A stretch of 64,000 nucleotides of DNA, from the NCBI GenBank assembly GCA_921293015.1, contig OV121095.1, forward strand, positions 39,653,484 through 39,717,483, written 5' to 3'. The position numbers and the translations under genes were made by a program. The notes beneath the pieces were generated by a model that saw only the letters and a list, made by a program, of their open reading frames with translations, was not told the DNA's origin and made no database searches. This document shows positions 58,145 to 64,000 of this stretch, piece after piece. Numbering within the stretch: position 1 is the stretch's first letter; each line of letters begins with the position of its first letter. The stretch comes from Phorcus lineatus. Its lineage: Eukaryota; Mollusca; Gastropoda; Trochida; Trochidae.

Positions 58145-59933
58145 TTATAATATCAATGACGGTTTTCTGGTTATTACATGAAGCTATGATTCTTTCATAT
58201 CTAATGTTTCGAGTTTTCAAAAATTATCACTGAATCGATACACACAGTTGCCATGTAAATTTAAGTCAAAACAGCATTAATCAATAAACAATTGTGATTT
58301 CATATTGACTTTTCACTATATTTATATTCCTAATCACATATATTCTTTTTCATTTAGATTTCATTTTTTTCCATTTTCCGATAGGGTTGTGAAATGGTTA
58401 TTTTGTTCATAACAGATATAGAATCAGACTTATTGTTAAATTAAAAAGGATAGTCGATTCAAGACAATGAAGGAAATTTCATTTTATTTAAAAGTACATA
58501 TACAAGTATATTTTCTATCGATTTCCATTTGTTCATATTCAGTTTAAAATGAAAATTCAAAATGGTTCTATATACGTACAAGCATATTGACAACAGTTGT
58601 TTGATTAATGTTTTTCGTTGAATGTTCTTTATATGTCCTGACCATACACTGATGTATTTACAATACATTTCATATGAATCTTCTAAGTCATTTTGCTGAT
58701 AGATTAGATGAATTTCAACCAATGTTACAGATATGCTAGGTAAAATTATCAGCTATGCAATAAATCAGGATTATCCCTTAAGTCTTTTAGTGGCATCAAT
58801 AATCCCATTTCACTAAGTGAATCCATTTACATCTTGGTAATTCAGATATGTACGGATTCGATAAACTACAATTAGCTTTAGAATAAATTGACATACCTCC
58901 ATATTCCATGTTAGAATTGAGTAGATCCGGTAATTTGAAAGCAAAAGACTTCATACTTGATACGGTTGCTTTTCCAAATTTCGAAGAAACTATCATGTTT
59001 TCTAATCAAATATTAAAAAATCCATTGTCCAAGACATACTTGGATCTCAAGCGTGCAAGCGTTTGCATATTGACAGGGTCACCATAATGTCACAGACAAA
59101 CTTTAAGTTTACTCCAACAATCGATGATAAATCGAAAATGATTTTGAATTTTGAAATGAAGATACATTGACTGCAATGATAATAAACTTGATATTTTTTT
59201 ACGCATAAATTTATGAATATGATACTGTCCCTAGTTAAACAAGCAATATATGAGAAACAATTGAATATATTAATGAGAACAATTTGTTTAATAATGAGCA
59301 AAGAGGGTCCAAAGGCCAGCTAAAAAGTAATGTTCGTCAAGTCCAAGATCAAAAGCAATGATAGTTTGAATCCTGTCCTTGATGGAAATTCCTTGAAGAA
59401 ACGGTTTCCAAAAGTGGAAAACTATGGCGCAGCAGAGTAATCGCAACGTTATTGTAGAAACCAGGTTGATGAAATGTGCGAGTGAATGCTTTCCAACAGC
59501 TGCACTTCATATATCAATCACAGGGTTTCCAGACCCTTCCGTTGCTATAGAGATCAGGAGTCCAGAAATACATGGAAAGGAAAGAACTTTCCAGAGAGAA
59601 CAATCTATGAAAAACTAGCCTACAAACAAGAATGAGACCAATTGAACAGTACAATGTTACACATGTAAACAATCACATTTTCTTAACAGATTGAATCGTC
59701 TTTTCAGGTAATAGACTTGACTCGAAATGAAAGCTTTTTATGATGTTTAAATTGGTTATAGGGAACGTGATTTTGTTAAAGGTATCAAAAGGCTGTTGTC
59801 AAGTTTAGCCCTGTATGATAAATAATTTTCCAACACATTATTAATCAATGTTGAAAATAATTACAGGCTATATGAAGACAGAATTCTTATTTCGTATTTT
59901 CTCACATGACCTTCTTTAAATTAAACTCTTCAA

Positions 59934-61384
59934 AAAAAGAAACTTGACACTGGCTTTCAAAGTTCAATATAAAGACCACAGATGCAAATTAAACATTGAA
60001 ATCTCTGTTCAGTAAATTTTATTCAGAATAAGCATGATCTTGAAATGCACAGGTACACAAGTGTTTCAACATCACAGCGGTGCACAAATGTCAGTATTGG
60101 GTATGGCCACCATTGCCATTCATTATTGCTTGGCACCGACGACCCATGGATGCAATCAAGTTGTCAATCACAGCCTGTGGAATGTTCTGCCATTCGTGCT
60201 GAAGTGCTGCAAGAAGTCCTGGAAGTGTTTGGGTGGTGGATTCCTACTGCGCACGCGTCGATCCAGTTCGTCCAAGAGATGCTCAATTGGTGACAAATCT
60301 GGTGACCTGGCTGGCCATGGCAATGTCTGGAAATTGTTACGCTGTAAAAAGTCTTGACAAACACGTGCAACATGTGGTCGAGTATTGTCCTTCTGAAAGA
60401 GACCACCATGGACGTTGACGTGAGGAATAATGAAGGGTGTAGGATCAAGTCCCTATACCGTACTCCTGTGAGGTTACCCACAACATGCACAAGGGGTGTC
60501 CTAACACCGTGACGAATCCCGGCCCACACCATGATACTCCCACCTCCAAATGGGACAACCTCCTGAACACAGTTGGCAGCATAACGTTCTCCATGACCAC
60601 AGTATACACGTGCTTGTCCATCACTTCGTCGAAGCAGAAAACGGAACTCATCAGTGAAGAGAATGGTTCTCCACCTTGCACGTGCCCATCTCATCCTCTG
60701 TTGACACCACTGGAGACGTTCCGCCAGATGACGTTGCGTTAAAATGGGACGTCGAACCGGTCGTCGTGGAAAAAGTCCAGCCTCTCTCAGCCTGTTGCGT
60801 ACCGTTTGGTCGGAAATTCGACGCAGGCCTGGTATCTGCGTTGTTGTTGACGTTGCTGTCCTGGTGTCCGATGTACCGATTTTGGGCCCGAGTAGTCACC
60901 CTTGGTCTGCCTGACCTTGGCCTATCATCAACGCTGTTTCGGGTGTTGAAACGTGTCCACAATGAAGAGATGGTCTGTCTGGACAAGCCAAAGTGTGTTG
61001 CAACATCTCGCTGCGTCGCTCCTGCTTGCAGTCTGCCAATAGCGTTGTTGCGTTGCGCTCTGTTCAGTCTTGGCATTCTTCAGATTGCTGTACCGATGTT
61101 GTGTAGTCTGAGTGAACAGCGGCTGATATAGCTTTTTATACCCCTAAAGCAGACGTGTCTGCATGTAAACCTTCATGATCCCATGCTGCACGTGCTTTGG
61201 CAGAAAATGCATTAGGACGAATCGCTCGTTTTCGTCCCTGAACACAACGTAAACTTTGTGGCCATTGTTTTTGGTAAATTTACACTTTTGAGCAAGCCTT
61301 TCTTTAAATTACAGGTATGTATCATGAAACATATTCGAAAAAATCAATTCCGCATGAATGTCAAGTTTCTTTTTTTGAAGAGTT
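59934..61384 (-). mobile_element. Tc1-like transposon, near full length (1.45 kb)
   Basis: Perfect-looking ends (AACTCTTCAAAAAAAG and its inverse) flanked by TA at 59932 and 61385. It is the same family as the two elements at 24045 and 29186 and carries both halves of the transposase. The minus-strand frame at 61076-60651 holds the helix-turn-helix (AQRNNAIGRLQAGATQRDVA, then RPRSGRPRVTT). The frame at 60694-60164 holds LFTDE, GGGSIMVWAGI and GNLTGV. The second aspartate (KDN-x3-H) and the final SPIEH glutamate are preserved but in another frame after a shift near 60435. At least two frameshifts make it non-coding as it stands, though its structure is complete. It interrupts duplication set 3 at TTCTTTAAAT. 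Confidence 0.92.
60164..61076 (-). pseudogene. Tc1-like transposase, frameshifted
   Basis: Split over at least three reading frames as described for the host element. Expected length is about 340 residues. DNA-binding and catalytic halves are both present, and the three catalytic acidic positions are retained if frames are ignored. The shifts lie near 60850 and 60435. Long plus-strand frames across the same interval are its antisense. Confidence 0.88.
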
Positions 61385-62409
61385 TACATTTTTTTTAGCA
61401 GAACATGGTATTTTCTTGAGTGAAGTGTATTATCCAAATATCTTAATATTCGACTTGATAAACTGAAACGATCGTTATGAGGTAAGAAGAATTTGCTGAT
61501 AACAACGCAATGTCTTTTATGATTACTCCCTTATGCATCTTTCTGAAACAAAAAACATTTAAGACATTTCATTCATAATTTCACCCAAATTCATAACAAC
61601 AAAAAATGACAAATGAATATAGGTTATATTCCTAAGAGACAATGTAACAGCACTCCACACAGGATCTACTTTGATACTCTTAAATTCGTAAGAATTTGTA
61701 AGATAATCTGCATACCTTGAAAATAGAATCTCGTAACGATGTTAACAGTATTGGGTTTATACCATATATCAGGTTGTCTTCCTTGCAAATGACACATCCA
61801 TACCTATTATGAACCAACTGTTTGTCTTCAATGATATGACGTTTTCTTTGCACGTCATCAATTATTTGAAAAGTGAAAATTCACTTTATCAAGTTTTCAT
61901 TTTAGTAAATGCATTTGTTAATTCCAACATACTTAAATTTATTAGTCAAAAACGTTTTATTGTCGTCTTTAACAACATAAATTCTGTATTTTCTGTGTAA
62001 TTAACACATCCGTGTCAACACATTTATTCAAAAGTCTCATTGGCCTTCTTTTAGATTATATTTGTTCGTGATCTAATTAATTTATCACCAAAAAGATCTA
62101 TTAGAAATTTCTATTTGCCTTTGCACATCAACTGAATGAATATTTGTGTTAATCCCATAACTGCTTCAAAGAAAAAAATTGATTTGAATTTGAAATCCGA
62201 GTTAGATGCATCAAACAAATGAAAATGCGTTATCCTGAGTAAATGTTGACATTAAGAAGCTAATTTCAAAACATGCACTGTATGTAGACTCTAAGAATAT
62301 GCACACAAGTATCAGCAATCTGAAATATAAGATATAAGTCACTTATGTAATCGTATAAAGAAGGGTTAGTTATTCACAAAGTGCCACCGATGTTTGTTTT
62401 AAAGAATTG
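61385..62409. repeat. duplication set 3, right part
   Basis: Continues after the Tc1-like insertion: TATTTTCTTGAGTGAAG (61411), GATAACAACGCAATGTC (61497), CAGGTTGTCTTCCTTGCAAATG (61770), GTTCGTGATCTAATTAATTTATCACC (62062). These match 50170-50760 in the same order. No gene seen. Confidence 0.7.
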
Positions 62410-62965
62410 TATTATGAATTGGTACCCATTTTATTGGTTTAGAGTTGGATGTCTTCTTTAAATGATAGCTCCAGATTTGTTATGTACAGAGAATATAAAT
62501 TCACGTTTGAGCCCGAAAGATACCTATACCTCATTGTTGAAAAGAAGGTGCGCATAATTCATACCAAATTTAGATGTAATCTCCTGCCACTTAATTATAA
62601 TAAGGGCAGGTGGAATTCAGTTGGATATGTTTTACGTTTATGTCCCATCTGTAATATTGACATCGAGAATGAGTACCATTTCTCTCTCGTGTGTCACTTT
62701 TATAAGGATCTGCGAATTAAATTTCTTCCTGAATATTTTTTTATTTCACCGTCTATGCATAAATTTAGAAGCCTGTTATGTACATCTCAGGATAATCTTC
62801 TCAAAAGTGTTATGTATTTCATTTACCATGCCTATGCTAAGAGAAACTTGTATATAGAAACAGTATGAAATCCACTTGTGAATTTAATAAACATTTTGTT
62901 TTGTATTTTTGTACATGGGCCTTTGGCCTCATTACAAATAAACTACTTTGACTTTGACTTTGAGT
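62410..62965 (+). pseudogene. LINE 3' end: ORF2 C-terminus and tail
   Basis: The frame 62449-62868 ends with a cysteine/histidine knuckle (CPICN-x5-EYHFSLVCHFY) near residues 65-83 of the fragment. This is typical of the C-terminus of CR1/Jockey-like LINE ORF2 proteins in marine invertebrates. After the stop come AATAAACA, then GGGCCTTTGGCCTCATTAC, AAATAAAC and a (CTTTGA)n tail near 62942-62965, a standard LINE 3' end. 5'-truncated insertion; a stop codon just upstream (62440) may be within the element. No reverse transcriptase is present. Confidence 0.85.
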
Positions 62966-64000
62966 TGGTTGGAGCTTCTGTGTTATTTTTTCTTAATATA
63001 GAAAATATATATTAACTAGAAATATAGGAACGAAAATGAACTCGATTTGTTTACTTCCGTTTAATAGAATACATATAATTAAAACAGTCACCTTTTCTAA
63101 ATAGAATTTAAGTAATATATTTTTTATATGAAGCCATATTTTCAAAACTGGTTGATTAGTGAACCATTTCCACATTGAAAAGGAAAATTGTCAACAAATT
63201 ATGATTGTCTACAATAATCTGTTCAAATAAAATAAAAGCACCATATCTTTGGGAAGAAACAAAATCACAAAATATAAATCTTCGATATAGGAGTGTAGCC
63301 TACATTTTTCACAAATGAATTCGTGCATTCTTCTTTATCCTTATTTCTAGAAGGGGCAGATGCATTTATTTTTAGGCGAAAACATTATCTCACGAAAACG
63401 AAAATAAATGTTTCCAATTGCAATGTTTGTAATGAATTTTTAAAAAAAATCAATGTATCGTGATCTGATTTCCCTACTTCAAATGATTAAAATATGTTTA
63501 AAAAATAGCCGCCAGTTGTTTTTGCTTTCTACTTTATTCTTTCCTCTGTCACTTCCGAATATTAGTTGAGTAAAGGGAGATCTTGACCCTCTGAAGATAA
63601 CACATTTGGCATAACTTATTTTTATCAAGAAAATATAATATATTCTGTCAATTCAAAATGTGCTAATGCATTACTGTAGACATTTTTCTGCAGATGTACT
63701 ACAGTGTTTTACTGAGGATCTCTGTCTAATGCACTCAAATGCTACCACGTGTATAGAGAAGAGACATATTTCTGACACAATGGAAAAACTGAACAGAATT
63801 TGACTACATAGCTGGTTTTATGCTTTCCTAATCCGATTACTATTTTTTGTAACAATTTGTTTGACAGTTGACGACATCAAAATGATCTTAAAAAGCGACA
63901 AGAACTGCATTAATTGAGTTACAGGCAATATGTTATGAAGATTCTAAATGTTAGTTAAAGTTTAATTCATTTGAAAATAAAAGAACATGTTTAATGTCTT
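62966..64000. other. gene-free end of window; start of another duplication copy
   Basis: AT-rich. From about 63715 the sequence matches 45230-45440 (CATATTTCTG, GTCACTACATAAC-like, CCTAATC-GATTA, CAGTTGACGA, GACAAGAACTGCATTAATT), so a further copy of the array probably continues outside the window. Confidence 0.55.

Larger units (their letters stand above)
55001..59933. repeat. diverged non-coding duplication, set 3
   Basis: Blocks: ACCCACTAAGGGACAC (55560), ATGATCAGACATTACGG (55884), GACTAGTCCATTTTG (56548), AATTTATCAGCAGAAAATAAC (56974), CCTATCTTTAACCAAGGAAATTG (57432), AATTAGCTTTAGAATAAATTG (58870), GTCACCATAATGTCACAGAC (59078), CTCACATGACCTTC (59901). The order agrees with sets 1 and 2. 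The conserved 190-bp block of sets 1 and 2 (near 41950 and 49850) is missing here. The set continues beyond the Tc1-like insertion. Confidence 0.75.

Overview
This is eukaryotic, intron-era, AT-rich intergenic DNA from a metazoan, most likely a marine mollusc and possibly a gastropod of the abalone type. The basis is: a Toll-like receptor of the protostome multiple-cysteine-cluster kind with two TIR domains (an arrangement I know from molluscs); BEL/Pao, Tc1/mariner and piggyBac-like relics; molluscan-looking LINE tails; and a SINE whose 3' end (GATATAAGTGAAATACTC then CGTTAAA) and a (TGAG)n tract resemble repeats I associate with Haliotis. The genus is inference from memory, not a database match. 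There are no bacterial operons, ribosome binding sites, CRISPR arrays, rRNA genes or intact tRNA genes.

Layout. 1-4.3 kb: gene-free DNA with an 11-bp and a 32-bp minisatellite, a ~150-bp tandem repeat, a ~290-bp foldback and a TTAA-flanked piggyBac-like MITE. 4.77-8.28 kb (minus): the only convincing host gene, a twin-TIR Toll-like receptor whose whole coding region is one exon preceded by a clear splice acceptor. 8.57-17.07 kb (plus): a decayed BEL/Pao retrotransposon with recognisable gag, reverse transcriptase, RNase H and integrase remnants, interrupted by a 2.47-kb TA-flanked DNA element. 17.8-19.06 kb: a 221-bp tandem duplication carrying E-box and YY1-like sites, then a dead Tc1 transposase (minus). 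19.96-34.16 kb: three head-to-tail copies of a ~5-kb unit (the third partial) holding SINE, LINE-endonuclease and Tc1-like fragments. 35.5-36.5 kb: a dead mariner (minus).

39-64 kb: no recognisable gene, but an old, diverged, large-scale duplication. At least three sets of the same non-coding blocks recur in the same order near 39-43, 46.8-51 and 55-62 kb, with extra partial copies near 45.2-46.3 and 63.7 kb. It is decorated by SINEs, a hAT-like MITE, a 44-bp-arm palindrome, a Tc1-like element (59.93-61.38 kb) and a LINE 3' end (62.4-62.97 kb).

How the parts work together: the receptor is predicted to sit in a membrane, sense ligand through leucine-rich repeats and signal through cytoplasmic TIR domains. 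Nothing else here is an obvious pathway partner. The remainder records transposition and segmental duplication. No positively new system is demonstrated; the best leads are the asymmetric twin-TIR receptor and the ordered non-coding duplication array.
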